Positions 28,361 to 37,537 of a DNA stretch of 64,000 bases are shown piece by piece; the first letter of the stretch is position 1; every line of letters starts with the position of its first letter. A model generated the notes under the pieces. The model worked only from the letters and a program-made list of their open reading frames with translations, was not told the origin of the DNA and made no database searches. Origin of the DNA: Acinetobacter calcoaceticus (GTDB lineage: Bacteria; Pseudomonadota; Gammaproteobacteria; Pseudomonadales; Moraxellaceae); contig NZ_LS999521.1 of assembly GCF_900520355.1 (NCBI RefSeq), positions 2,542,001-2,606,000 of the forward strand. The letters are read 5' to 3'. A program made the position numbers and the translations under genes.

Positions 28361-29590
28361 ATGAAGTCTTCTCACACCTCCGCATTGCCGGCAAGACAGA
28401 ACAATGCAAAAGTTATAGAGATGTCTCAGAGCTTGATATTGCTGTTTGCTATTGCAAGTGGTGCAAGCGTAGCAAATGTCTATTATGCCCAGCCTTTGCT
28501 CGACATATTGGCTAGGGACTTTAACATTAGTCATTCCGCCATCGGTGGTGTAGTTACAGCCACTCAAATTGGTTGTGCGCTGGCGCTAATCTTTCTAGTG
28601 CCGTTGGGTGATCTTGTAAATCGGCGTCGTTTAATGGCTATTCAACTCGTAGCATTGATATCTGCATTGCTAGTAGTTGCTTTTGCTCATTCTACGGTTG
28701 TTCTTTTGGCAGGAATGCTTGCCGTAGGTTTACTCGGCACAGCCATGACACAAGGGCTTATTGCTTATGCTGCGAGTGCTGCTGCTCCGCATGAGCAAGG
28801 ACATGTAGTTGGCACTGCACAAAGTGGTGTATTCATTGGCTTACTACTTGCCCGAGTGTTTTCAGGAGGAATTAGCGATGTAGCGGGTTGGCGTGGCGTT
28901 TACTTTTGTGCAGCTGTAATCATGCTGGTAATTGCTTTACCACTTTGGAAACATCTCCCTCGTTTAAAAGTTCAGCCCGTTTCAATGCACTATTCGCAGC
29001 TTCTGGCTTCTATGTTAAAACTACTGTGCCAAGAAAAAGTGCTACAAGTCCGCGGTGTCTTAGCTTTACTCATGTTCGCGGCATTCAATATTTTTTGGAG
29101 TGCACTAGTATTACCGTTGAGTAAGCCACCTTATAGTTTTTCACATACGATTATCGGGTCTTTTGGTCTTGTTGGAGTTGTTGGCGCTCTGGCCGCCGCC
29201 CGTGCTGGAAAATGGGCCGACCGCGGATATGCTCAGCGTACAAGCTTGGCGGCACTCGTTATATTATTAATCGCTTGGGGGCCACTTTCACTCATGGCGT
29301 ACTCACTCTGGGCTCTGGTAATTGGCATCGTATTATTAGACTTGGGCGGACAAGCTCTTCATGTGACCAATCAGAGCATGATTTTTCGTACTCGTCCCGA
29401 AGCTCATAGCCGGCTTGTTGGGCTATACATGCTATTTTATTCAATCGGCAGTGGACTAGGTGCTATCAGTACAACAGCTACCTACGCCTATGCAGGATGG
29501 CTTGGTGTGTGTGCTCTCGGTGCAGGTGTTAGCCTGTTGGCGCTATTATTTTGGTGGAGAACGCTACACGTCTTAAGTCACTCTTCATGA
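28361..29590 (+). CDS. MFS transporter, drug/metabolite efflux type
   Basis: 409 residues, about 12 transmembrane helices. Early motif ANVYYAQPLLDILARDFNIS and the loop 2-3 signature PLGDLVNRRRLM are typical of the DHA1-like group related to YfhI/YtbD. ATG 28361 has no clear ribosome site; ATG 28421 (MSQSLILLF) gives the usual N-terminus and may be the true start. Divergent from the HxlR gene and probably under its control. Substrate unknown. Confidence 0.88.
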   Translation: MKSSHTSALPARQNNAKVIEMSQSLILLFAIASGASVANVYYAQPLLDILARDFNISHSAIGGVVTATQIGCALALIFLVPLGDLVNRRRLMAIQLVALISALLVVAFAHSTVVLLAGMLAVGLLGTAMTQGLIAYAASAAAPHEQGHVVGTAQSGVFIGLLLARVFSGGISDVAGWRGVYFCAAVIMLVIALPLWKHLPRLKVQPVSMHYSQLLASMLKLLCQEKVLQVRGVLALLMFAAFNIFWSALVLPLSKPPYSFSHTIIGSFGLVGVVGALAAARAGKWADRGYAQRTSLAALVILLIAWGPLSLMAYSLWALVIGIVLLDLGGQALHVTNQSMIFRTRPEAHSRLVGLYMLFYSIGSGLGAISTTATYAYAGWLGVCALGAGVSLLALLFWWRTLHVLSHSS

Positions 29591-29673
29591 AATCTCCTCT
29601 GACAAACTAAATGTTGATATGAAATGTTAGTCAGTTACTATTAGAAATAGATAAGCCCCGTATAGGAACAAAA

Positions 29674-30054
29674 TTGGGTATTAATAATAAATTGATTTTC
29701 GCAGTTGTATTTGCCCTTCTGGCGGGATGTCAGCGGCAAGAGGCAAACGAAAATACGAGTGCGGTGAAACTGCCTGTTTATCAATCTAACGGCGTTTTTG
29801 CATCAGCACGCTTAAAAGGAATATTGCAGCTAAAACAAGAATGCCTCTATGTGAACGATATCCTCATTATTTTTCCTGAAAACACTGCTCAGTGGGATTC
29901 TGAAAAAGACACTTTAAGTTATAAAGGTAAACTTATCGCCATAGGTAATGAGTTAGATATTGTTGGGGGTTTTGGTAATTTTGAGCAAGACAACCTACGT
30001 ATTAAACATTTGAGCCCAATGTGTGATCATCAAAACATTTGGTTTGCAGGATAA
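29674..30054 (+). CDS. Hypothetical lipoprotein
   Basis: 126 residues from a TTG start with AGGA 6 bases upstream. The lipobox is FALLAGC (Cys near 19). The mature part of about 107 residues has beta-rich character (LKGILQLKQECLYVNDILII, DIVGGFGNFEQDNLRI). No family identified. It lies 83 bp past the MFS gene in the same direction but is probably separate. Confidence 0.65.
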   Translation: MGINNKLIFAVVFALLAGCQRQEANENTSAVKLPVYQSNGVFASARLKGILQLKQECLYVNDILIIFPENTAQWDSEKDTLSYKGKLIAIGNELDIVGGFGNFEQDNLRIKHLSPMCDHQNIWFAG

Positions 30055-30103
30055 TCTATAGTTGGGACGAGGCCAAATCTCGCTCCCCGCCCAAACTGAT
30101 TTA

Positions 30104-30574
30104 TTAAACTAGATTGATATCAGTTTTATATATTTTTCTAACAGGTAACCAGAAGTAAATATAAATTAAGAGAATGACCCAACCCAACAATACATCTCCG
30201 ATTAAATGTGGAGATTCATGCGTCATCACTAACCCCATAACAAGCATTGCACCGAAATGAGCAATATTGGCAAACAGGGTAAATTCAAAAAATAGATAGT
30301 TTTTTAGAGGGTCATTGGCCGCTTTTAGTATAAACCAGCCCCATACAATATAGATGACTGAGATCATCAACTCGTAATGTTCACCCCCACCATGCAGCTC
30401 TCCCCAGCGAACTAATCGAACAAGAAATTTACCCCATTCAAACTGAAGTAAAATTGCAGGAATATTTAAAAAGATAAAAAGCGCTGCACCTGCAAAAAAT
30501 AGAAGAAAGCTAATTCCCATAATTTTTGCAACGAGACTAAATCTAGATATTTTTATCTGATGAGTTGCCGACAT
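30104..30574 (-). CDS. Four-helix integral membrane protein, unknown function
   Basis: 156 residues with four predicted transmembrane helices (about 20-42, 68-86, 96-114, 124-146). A polar segment RWGELHGGGEHYELM lies before helix 2 and a MTHESPHLIGD loop, rich in His/Glu, between helices 3 and 4. The pattern resembles small DUF6632-like membrane proteins, but I am unsure. Last gene of a four-gene minus-strand run, 40 bp after the flavin oxidoreductase. Confidence 0.6.
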   Translation of the reverse strand: MSATHQIKISRFSLVAKIMGISFLLFFAGAALFIFLNIPAILLQFEWGKFLVRLVRWGELHGGGEHYELMISVIYIVWGWFILKAANDPLKNYLFFEFTLFANIAHFGAMLVMGLVMTHESPHLIGDVLLGWVILLIYIYFWLPVRKIYKTDINLV

Positions 30575-30614
30575 AATTTATATCCTCATTGATATAAAAC
30601 GTTAATTTATAATT

Positions 30615-31856
30615 TTAAGACGCGCGTAACCGACGATTTTTGAGAATGCCTAACCCTTTATCTTTAATATCCAGAATAAAAGATTTAAGTCCATTTTCCT
30701 CGGGAATTGGTAAGCGCCCACGCCCCAATCGATGCATTTGACGTGTATACCAAGTAATTTCCAATGACCCCAAATTATCAATAAACTTAAATCCAGTCGT
30801 TAAAGGTTTGACTTGGTTTATGGTTTCAAGCCCGCTTAATAAACGCTTTGAAGCCAACGGTTCAATTGCAAAAATTCGCCCAAGGCCAACAAAATCTAAA
30901 TCATTATTTAATAATGAGCTTTCAATACCTTGCAGACTTCTAAAACCTCCAGTCACCATAAGTGGAACTTTACTTTGTTCACGAACTTTTTTAGCAAAAT
31001 CTAAAAAGTAGGCTTCACGAGAGATTGTTGATTCTTTCGGAGTTCCCAACTGCATAATGGGTTTTTCGTATGTTCCGCCAGAAATCTCAATTAAGTCGAT
31101 TCCCACCTCATCCAGTGCTTGAATGGTTGCCAGCGATTCTTCTTCGGTAAAACCACCTCTTTGAAAATCGGCTGAGTTCAATTTAATACTTACAGGATAG
31201 TCAGGCCCGACTCGATTGCGAATTTCCTTGTAGACCTCAAGAACAAATCTACGTCGATTTTCGATATTTCCGCCCCACTGATCTATACGGCGGTTATGAT
31301 GCGGAGAAAGGAACTGACTAATTAAATAACCATGTGCGCCATGTAACTGAACACCTGTAAACCCTGCTTTCTTAGCAATTTCAGCAGTGTTTGCGTAGCG
31401 TTGAATAAGGTCTTGAATTTCGTCATGAGTCAGCTCGCGCGGTGTAGCAAAAACGGCTGTCATTTTAGGGCCAAATGGCACGGCTGAAGGCGAAACAGTT
31501 TCTTTATTTAACCCTCTAATTGCTTGTTTACCGGGGTGGTTTATTTGCATCCAGACTTCACTACCACCAGATTTAGCAACTTCTGCCCATTCTTTAATTA
31601 GGGCTAAATCTTTTTCGTCTTCAATAATGACATTACCCGGTTCGCCAATTGCTCTAGAGTCAATCATTACATTACCGGTAATCAAAATCCCGACTCCAGA
31701 TTGCGACCAAGTTCGATATAGTTGAATCAACTCTTTACTTGGCCGTCCATCTGTATGCGCCAGCCCTTCACTTAAAGCTGATTTAATCAGCCTATTCTTG
31801 AGCGTAAAATTATCTTTTAAAACAAATGGTGTCGCCAGTTTTAATTCATTGTTCAT
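30615..31856 (-). CDS. NADH:flavin oxidoreductase (old yellow enzyme family)
   Basis: 413 residues: an FMN-binding TIM barrel. Motifs are LKNRLIKSALSEGLA at the N-terminus, VWMQINHPGKQ, FTGVQLHGAHGYLISQFLSP (substrate-binding His), RRRFVLEVYKEIR and VTGGFRS. The C-terminus is basic. Family members reduce activated double bonds using NAD(P)H. GGAGG precedes the start by 6 bases. Gene order puts it after a metal hydrolase and an alpha/beta hydrolase, suggesting turnover of a lipid-like or cyclic substrate. Confidence 0.92.
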   Translation of the reverse strand: MNNELKLATPFVLKDNFTLKNRLIKSALSEGLAHTDGRPSKELIQLYRTWSQSGVGILITGNVMIDSRAIGEPGNVIIEDEKDLALIKEWAEVAKSGGSEVWMQINHPGKQAIRGLNKETVSPSAVPFGPKMTAVFATPRELTHDEIQDLIQRYANTAEIAKKAGFTGVQLHGAHGYLISQFLSPHHNRRIDQWGGNIENRRRFVLEVYKEIRNRVGPDYPVSIKLNSADFQRGGFTEEESLATIQALDEVGIDLIEISGGTYEKPIMQLGTPKESTISREAYFLDFAKKVREQSKVPLMVTGGFRSLQGIESSLLNNDLDFVGLGRIFAIEPLASKRLLSGLETINQVKPLTTGFKFIDNLGSLEITWYTRQMHRLGRGRLPIPEENGLKSFILDIKDKGLGILKNRRLRAS

Positions 31857-31877
31857 TTTAGACCTCCAGCTTTATTT

Positions 31878-32774
31878 TTATGCAGTGAGCTTTTGAATAT
31901 AGTTACGAATAGGCTTTGCGATTAAATCAGGATGGCTAGCAATTCCCCAGTGACCCGCATGAATATCAGTACGTGTAAAAGATGAATTAACCCATCTGTC
32001 CTGTTTATCTACAATATGTTGAGGCACAAAGCGGTCTTTGGTCATCGATAAAACATGTACAGGCACTGAGGTATAACGCTTTTTAGAGTTGATTAATGGC
32101 TTAAATAAATTCAATCGATAGAAACCTAACCCACGTATGGCATTTTTAAGTTGGTTAGGATGAGGCGTAACTTTCTTACCTTCGAGTTGAGAAACCACTT
32201 GTGGCCATATTTTTGATAGTCCCAGATACCAGCTTAACTCTGGAATAATTGGAATATTAAAAAACAACATGTAACTCGAAGAAATCATCTGCTTGATAGC
32301 CGCAAACTTTCTCGCAGGCTCTTTACTGTTCAGATTTTCTTTAAACCATATACCTGCATGATCAATACTTGGGGCTAAAGCCGTATAACTTTTGATATAT
32401 GGTTTTAATTTGTCATCCAAAATAGCTTCCCAACCTTGAAGAGCACCTAAATCATGGCCAATCAAATGTACGGGTTGATGCGGACTAGTTTGTTGAATCA
32501 CTTCTTTGATATCAGAAATGAGATAATCCATCTGGTACCCTGCTCGTGATAACGGAGTTCCAGATAAACCTGTGCCTCGCACATCATAAGTCACAATATG
32601 AAAATCTGATTTCAATAATGAAGCTAAGTCATCCCAGATCTGTGCCTCGTCTGGATAACCATGAATAAATACCAGTGTTTCACGGCCTACGGATGCCTGC
32701 CCCCATTCATAAATAGATAGCGTGACATCAGCCGACTGAATATACCTTTGTTGTTTTTCAATAGTTGTATTCAT
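31878..32774 (-). CDS. Alpha/beta hydrolase (epoxide-hydrolase-like)
   Basis: 298 residues. The oxyanion block is FIHGYPDEAQIWDDL. The nucleophile elbow reads LIGHDLGALQGW with Asp rather than Ser, as in epoxide hydrolases and dehalogenases. The C-terminal catalytic His is in DIHAGHWGIAS. It begins just after the PF10118 gene stop, so the two are almost certainly co-translated. Confidence 0.88.
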   Translation of the reverse strand: MNTTIEKQQRYIQSADVTLSIYEWGQASVGRETLVFIHGYPDEAQIWDDLASLLKSDFHIVTYDVRGTGLSGTPLSRAGYQMDYLISDIKEVIQQTSPHQPVHLIGHDLGALQGWEAILDDKLKPYIKSYTALAPSIDHAGIWFKENLNSKEPARKFAAIKQMISSSYMLFFNIPIIPELSWYLGLSKIWPQVVSQLEGKKVTPHPNQLKNAIRGLGFYRLNLFKPLINSKKRYTSVPVHVLSMTKDRFVPQHIVDKQDRWVNSSFTRTDIHAGHWGIASHPDLIAKPIRNYIQKLTA

Positions 32775-32775
32775 A

Positions 32776-33717
32776 TTAGCTCACCAATCCTTTTTGTATT
32801 TCTTCATAAAGTTTGACCGCGGGTGAACGATTTATATAATCCAGTGCAAGCTCTGTTGAACCTTCATAGTAAGGATGATATGAAAGTTTAAAAAAGTTTT
32901 TAGTGATAGCCATAAACCATATAGGACTTGGCACCAACTCTTGAGAGCTTGCTTTAAACCATTGTCGCCAAAAATCAAGACGGCCTAAGCTTTGCTGAGA
33001 TTTAGGTAAGCTACAATCTACTGCTGCGAGCTCTTGCGTGCCTTTAACCATTAAATAAGTAAAAATGGGTGCCGTAATACTCATGATTGCAGCGCGTAAT
33101 GCATAACTACCACCTAAATGCTCAAATAAATCAAAAGCAACTGTTCTATGTTCAACTTCTTCTGCACAATGCCAAGTAAATAAATCACTTACTGCTGGGT
33201 CACAACCTTTTTCTTCCCAATGTGCTTTTGTCAAAACATATTGGCCTAATGCACAGGTGTAATGTTCAGCAGCAGCGACAATGCCCACACGAAACAATAA
33301 CCAAGGCTTTTGCATACGCTTTGGTAGCGCTTTTCCAAGAGGCTTATCTGCAAGCATATAATCAAATAGTTCAATTACGCGCTCATACTGCTTTTCAATA
33401 TCAACTCCGTAACGCTGAATATATTTTTCAACAGATTCTTTGTGTGCTTGAGCATGAATCGCTTCTTGGCGGATAAAAGTTTCTACATCTTTTTTTAATT
33501 TTTCATCGGTTATAAAAGGCAAAGCCTTATTAAAAATACGGCAGAAAAAGTATTCTCCTCGCACAAGCGTAAAACTGAAATGATTTACAGCATGACTTCC
33601 TATTGGAGATTGTGGCATCCAGTGTAATGGTGATTCATTCCACTCAAAAGCAACACGGCGTGGAAATAAAGGCCATAAAGTTTTAGAAGCCATATCTTTG
33701 AATGTGTTTGGGTACAT
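32776..33717 (-). CDS. Predicted metal-dependent hydrolase (PF10118)
   Basis: 313 residues from ATG 33717; an upstream in-frame start at 33750 is unlikely because AGGAAGAG lies between the two. Conserved His/Glu clusters RQEAIHAQAHKE and HCAEEVEHRTVAFDLFEH look like a ferritin-like di-metal site. Biochemical activity of this family is poorly defined. A paralogue lies at 39305. First gene of a probable operon with the alpha/beta hydrolase, OYE and a membrane protein. Confidence 0.85.
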   Translation of the reverse strand: MYPNTFKDMASKTLWPLFPRRVAFEWNESPLHWMPQSPIGSHAVNHFSFTLVRGEYFFCRIFNKALPFITDEKLKKDVETFIRQEAIHAQAHKESVEKYIQRYGVDIEKQYERVIELFDYMLADKPLGKALPKRMQKPWLLFRVGIVAAAEHYTCALGQYVLTKAHWEEKGCDPAVSDLFTWHCAEEVEHRTVAFDLFEHLGGSYALRAAIMSITAPIFTYLMVKGTQELAAVDCSLPKSQQSLGRLDFWRQWFKASSQELVPSPIWFMAITKNFFKLSYHPYYEGSTELALDYINRSPAVKLYEEIQKGLVS

Positions 33718-33874
33718 GTTCTTTTTCTCTTCCTCAAGATAACTACACACTAAGTTCTAAAAAGGAACTTGTTAATATCTTTAAAGGACAATTCCGGTGT
33801 CAGAATAGTCAAAACCCCAAATCACATTTGAAAAATAAATAATCAGGCTTAAAACTGCGGCAAGAATATAAATT

Positions 33875-33902
33875 AAAAAAAGCCCCCATCTGGGAGCTTT
33901 TT
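33875..33902. terminator. Terminator after the MscS gene
   Basis: AAAAAGC and CCC arms pair with GGG and GCTTTTT around an ATCT loop, with one internal mismatch. About 38 bp past the mechanosensitive channel stop on the minus strand. Confidence 0.7.
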
Positions 33903-33939
33903 ATGGAAGTAGGCTCAGTGTGAGCATCTCTACCAAAAA

Positions 33940-35187
33940 TTAAGTTGGATTAATCTCTGCTGTTAATCTTTGCAAATCATGACCTGAAGGTGCTTGGTAA
34001 ACACGTAAACCAAATTCAGGAAGAATCGCAATTAAATGATCAAAAATGTCTGACTGAATTGCTTCATAAGCAACCCATGCAGTTGTATTGCTAAATGCAT
34101 AAATTTCTAAAGGCAAACCTTGGCTAGTAGGCTGTAATTGGCGAACCATAATGGTTTGATTTTGTGCAATACCTTTATGCTGGCGCAAGTAAAATTCAAC
34201 ATACGCTCTAAATGTGCCAATGTTGGTTAAACGGCGTTTGTTATAGCGTGACTGATTACTTAACTGCTTATTAAACTCTTCAATTTCAGAATTCTTTGCA
34301 TCAAGATATTGGTCTAATAATAAAAATTCTTTGAGTTTTTGTTGTTCTTCATCAGTCATAAAATGAACACTACTTTGATCTAGAAAGAGTGAACGTTTCA
34401 TTCGACGGCAGCCAGAATTACTCATGCCTCGCCAGTTTTTAAAAGTATCGGTAACCAGCTTATTGGTGGGAATAGTGGTGTACGTTTTATCAAAATTTTG
34501 AACAGTCACCGTGTGTAAAGAAATATCAATTACATCACCATCTGCATTCAGTGAAGGCATCTCAATCCAGTCACCAATACGAACCATGTCATAAGATGCA
34601 ATTTGCACACTGGCAACCAAAGATAGAATGGTATTTTGGAAAACGAGCATTAATACCGCTGCCATCGCACCAAAACCTGCAAGTAAAGTGAACACATCCT
34701 TTTTAAGAAATGTTCCTAAAATCATCAGGCCACAAACGACAAATAAAATTAATTTAACAAGTTGTAAGTAACCTTTAATCGGCTTGTTTCTAGATTTCGG
34801 ATTCCGCTGATAAATAAGATTGAAGATATTTAACAGCTCACTGACTGTAAGCGCGAGTGTCAGAAAAATAAATGCCTGCGCCCCCATTTCTACAAAAGAA
34901 ATAACCTTCTGCGTTAGATGTGGAACGGTTGCAATACCGTTCATAATGACAACGGCCGGCACAATATTGGCAAATTTCTTTATGACACTATGTTGAGCAA
35001 AAATAGATTGATTTGGTGATTTGAGTTTTGTAATTAAGTGCCGAACGCCCCGAACAATAATCCGTTTAGCAATAAAATTTGCCATTGCTGCAAATAAAAT
35101 CAAAATCGTGAGTGAAACCAACATCTCAAGCCATGGATAATGGCTTAATTCAACTTTTAATTCACGAAAAAAACTTAAAAAATCCAA
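33940..35187 (-). CDS. MscS-type mechanosensitive ion channel (YbdG-like)
   Basis: 415 residues. Five hydrophobic helices (within 1-200) lead to the MscS pore and beta domain: LLAGFGAMAAVLMLVFQNTI, SVQIASYDMVRIGDWIEMPS, DGDVIDISLHTVTVQNFDKT and TIPTNKLV. The long first membrane region and the C-terminal domain fit the YbdG miniconductance group. It opens under membrane tension to release solutes. Start is TTG with AAGGGG 7 bases upstream. Confidence 0.9.
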   Translation of the reverse strand: MDFLSFFRELKVELSHYPWLEMLVSLTILILFAAMANFIAKRIIVRGVRHLITKLKSPNQSIFAQHSVIKKFANIVPAVVIMNGIATVPHLTQKVISFVEMGAQAFIFLTLALTVSELLNIFNLIYQRNPKSRNKPIKGYLQLVKLILFVVCGLMILGTFLKKDVFTLLAGFGAMAAVLMLVFQNTILSLVASVQIASYDMVRIGDWIEMPSLNADGDVIDISLHTVTVQNFDKTYTTIPTNKLVTDTFKNWRGMSNSGCRRMKRSLFLDQSSVHFMTDEEQQKLKEFLLLDQYLDAKNSEIEEFNKQLSNQSRYNKRRLTNIGTFRAYVEFYLRQHKGIAQNQTIMVRQLQPTSQGLPLEIYAFSNTTAWVAYEAIQSDIFDHLIAILPEFGLRVYQAPSGHDLQRLTAEINPT

Positions 35188-35527
35188 TCTTCTACCCCTT
35201 AAAACTTTATTTTCGAGAATTTTAGGCGTTAAGTGAATTTATAATAAGAGTTATTTACATATGTAGTCACAAATACAACAAGTAGGTTATATACTTGGCT
35301 TCATTGACTGTATTCCTGTTTTTCGCTCATTTGAGTTATTCAGGTCTACCGCCATTTATTTACGGCGATAACATTTTTTATTTTATGGATAAAGACTGAA
35401 AATCTAAAAGTGATCATCCGTAAGAAAGATCATAACAAATACAAAGTAGGTAAAATAATTAATATTAAATATGACTCTAAAAATTTAAAAAATATTTCTA
35501 TATTAGGTCAAATCATGCTTTGACCTC
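35188..35527. other. AT-rich intergenic region
   Basis: No gene on either strand. An 8-bp perfect hairpin (35505-35512 with 35519-35526, 6-base loop) sits at the 3' end of the glycosyltransferase gene and may end that operon. Confidence 0.5.
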
Positions 35528-36172
35528 TTACAGATTGTTTAAAAAGTACGATAGCCCCTCTGGAGTGCGTCCGTTTAATCTGCTACTTGTTGTTACTCGT
35601 ACTAAATTACTCCACGTAATACTCCTAGATTTTCTTTTAAATTTCTCAATTAAAGAAATATCTTCGTGACACGAAATAGGCTCAAAACCACCCACGTCAA
35701 GATAAACCTCCGCACTGAAACTTAAGTTTGCCCCATGAATATGCTGATGATTCATTTGATCTTGATAATGCGCTAAATATTTCTGCTGCTTGATCATGGA
35801 TAAATGACTTAAATCATCTAGACTCACCGTACCGCAAATTGCATCTGTGGGTTGATGTTGAATTTGATATAGCAACCAATCAGGACTTACTACACTATCT
35901 GCATCTGTGCATGCAATCCAGGTCACTCCGCGTTCAATTAAATGACGAATACCCACATCTCTCGCCTTTCCAACACAAGCATAGTGACACTCAATCCAAT
36001 TAACCTGATGGCTTTGTACCACGGACCATGATTGATCTGTACAATTATCAAGTACAACAACAACTTCCACTTGATAATTACTCACGTTTTCTCTGGCAAC
36101 GTGAATGGAGTGTAGACAGGCTGATAAATATTGCTCTTCATTATGAGCTGGGACGACAACGCCTATTTTCAT
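35528..36172 (-). CDS. Family 2 glycosyltransferase
   Basis: 214 residues from ATG 36172 (MKIGVVVPAHNEEQYLSACL); this ATG overlaps the methyltransferase stop as ATGA, which decides against a longer start at 36217. GT-A features are VVVVLDNCTDQS, the CTDADSVVSPDWL metal-binding DxD, and GANLSFSAEVYLDVGGFEPI with an ED motif (CHEDISLIE). It should transfer a sugar from a nucleotide donor in the cytoplasm; no membrane segments. Last of a four-gene overlapping cluster. Confidence 0.88.
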   Translation of the reverse strand: MKIGVVVPAHNEEQYLSACLHSIHVARENVSNYQVEVVVVLDNCTDQSWSVVQSHQVNWIECHYACVGKARDVGIRHLIERGVTWIACTDADSVVSPDWLLYQIQHQPTDAICGTVSLDDLSHLSMIKQQKYLAHYQDQMNHQHIHGANLSFSAEVYLDVGGFEPISCHEDISLIEKFKRKSRSITWSNLVRVTTSSRLNGRTPEGLSYFLNNL

Positions 36173-36768
36173 CTTAGCTCTTCCTGCTGTGCTAATGAAG
36201 ATGAGTTCACTGTCCAAAGATCAACCATGAAATCTGGATCGTTTAAACTTAAATAATGATGAAATGGAAAATGTTGTTGAAAGCTTTGATGTACTTGCTG
36301 AGCATTTAATTCAAAGTCTTTAATTTCATGGCGCCAGTGGCAGCAAAGAATTTCCCCATCGACATTTAAACTATGCTTTAATTTTTCTATAAACTGATGT
36401 AATTCGGCTTCGGATAAATAATAAGCCACTTCACTAATAAGAATCAGATCGAATTTTTGAACTAAATATTCTTCTGGTATTTTTCTATTTTCAACAACCA
36501 CATGTTCAAATGCCTGCAAACGTTGAGAGGCAAGTTGAACAGCATAATCAGAAACGTCTAGGCATAAAAGCTGGGCAGCACGTTGAGCTAAATGAACACT
36601 CAAATGCCCATTTGAACAGCCGACTTCTAAAACTTTTTGATAGTGTGGTCGTGTTAATAATGCAAGACAAATTTGTCTTTTGCGAGCTTCATACCAATGA
36701 TAATCATAGCCCCATGGATCATTATTATTACGATACAACTCCTCAAAATAGACGCGAGAATGAATCAC
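36169..36768 (-). CDS. SAM-dependent methyltransferase (NodS-like)
   Basis: 199 residues. The start YFEELYRNNNDPWGYDYHWY followed by EARKR is characteristic of the NodS group (N-methyltransferases acting on amino-sugar oligosaccharides). The SAM motif is KVLEVGCSNGHLSVHLA, then LLCLDVSDYAVQLA, and FDLILISEVAYYLS. It overlaps PIG-L by 26 bp and the glycosyltransferase by 4 bp. With a deacetylase before it, N-methylation of a freed amine is a reasonable inference. Confidence 0.87.
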   Translation of the reverse strand: MIHSRVYFEELYRNNNDPWGYDYHWYEARKRQICLALLTRPHYQKVLEVGCSNGHLSVHLAQRAAQLLCLDVSDYAVQLASQRLQAFEHVVVENRKIPEEYLVQKFDLILISEVAYYLSEAELHQFIEKLKHSLNVDGEILCCHWRHEIKDFELNAQQVHQSFQQHFPFHHYLSLNDPDFMVDLWTVNSSSLAQQEELR

Positions 36769-37537
36769 TCAGATAAACCTCATAAGGCATTAATAAACGG
36801 CTAATTGTATTTGGAGATAAAATTGCAGCCTTTCCCGTGCTTTGATCTACTTCAATTTGGGTTTTAAACTGCAATATTGCTTCATGTTTTTTTGCTAATT
36901 GTTCTTCTGTCAGCTTATAAGCTTTTGCTCGATGCCAATCAATTCTCGGATCTAAAGGCATAGCCCAATGCCACGCCCAGATTAAGACGTGTAAACACAC
37001 TAACTGCCGATCTTCTGCAAAAGCTTGTACTATTTTCCCCACGGCTTCATGGTCTGGGTGACCATCAAATGCATAGCTACAAATGAGGATATCCTCTGCT
37101 TGAACTATTCTGCTTAAGCCCTGCCAAAGTTGTGTAGTCTGGCAATGTATCTGCCCATCTAATAAATTGAGTTCAATTCTCTCGACAGCTTCTGAAACAC
37201 CTAAACACTTCAAAGCAGCCAAACTTTCTTGTGGTCGAAGAATATTGAGCTCATCTGGACTATATTTATTAGAATCAGGATGACTTTGTGTTCCATTACT
37301 GACTGCTAAAATAATAATTTTGCAATTCTGCGCCATGAGTTGCTGCATTAATCCCCCACAACCCAGAATTTCATCATCTGGATGTGGAGCTACAATCACC
37401 ACTCTTTTAAAGTGCAATGACTCAAGATTAAGAGAATCTAAGGGATGCTCTTCAAATGCCTGTAGCCACTTCTCTTTCGGTGTTCCTTCGCCCGAAATCA
37501 TACGGTCTTCTACAAGAGGATGATTTAAAGTTCCCAT
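36743..37537 (-). CDS. PIG-L (LmbE-like) deacetylase
   Basis: 264 residues from ATG 37537, which has GGAGG 7 bases upstream (a longer frame starts at 37558). Zinc-site motifs are VVIVAPHPDDEILGCGG and SYAFDGHPDHEAVGK. PIG-L enzymes remove acetyl groups from N-acetylglucosamine in conjugates such as GPI, mycothiol or antibiotic precursors. It overlaps the acyl-CoA dehydrogenase-like gene by 13 bp. Confidence 0.9.
   Translation of the reverse strand: MGTLNHPLVEDRMISGEGTPKEKWLQAFEEHPLDSLNLESLHFKRVVIVAPHPDDEILGCGGLMQQLMAQNCKIIILAVSNGTQSHPDSNKYSPDELNILRPQESLAALKCLGVSEAVERIELNLLDGQIHCQTTQLWQGLSRIVQAEDILICSYAFDGHPDHEAVGKIVQAFAEDRQLVCLHVLIWAWHWAMPLDPRIDWHRAKAYKLTEEQLAKKHEAILQFKTQIEVDQSTGKAAILSPNTISRLLMPYEVYLSDSFSRLF

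Noticed and set aside
30069-30092. Partial match (about 16 of 24) to the tRNA-Gly 3' end
   Set aside because: Too weak to call an attachment-site copy; sits in a short GC-rich hairpin-like spot after a lipoprotein gene.
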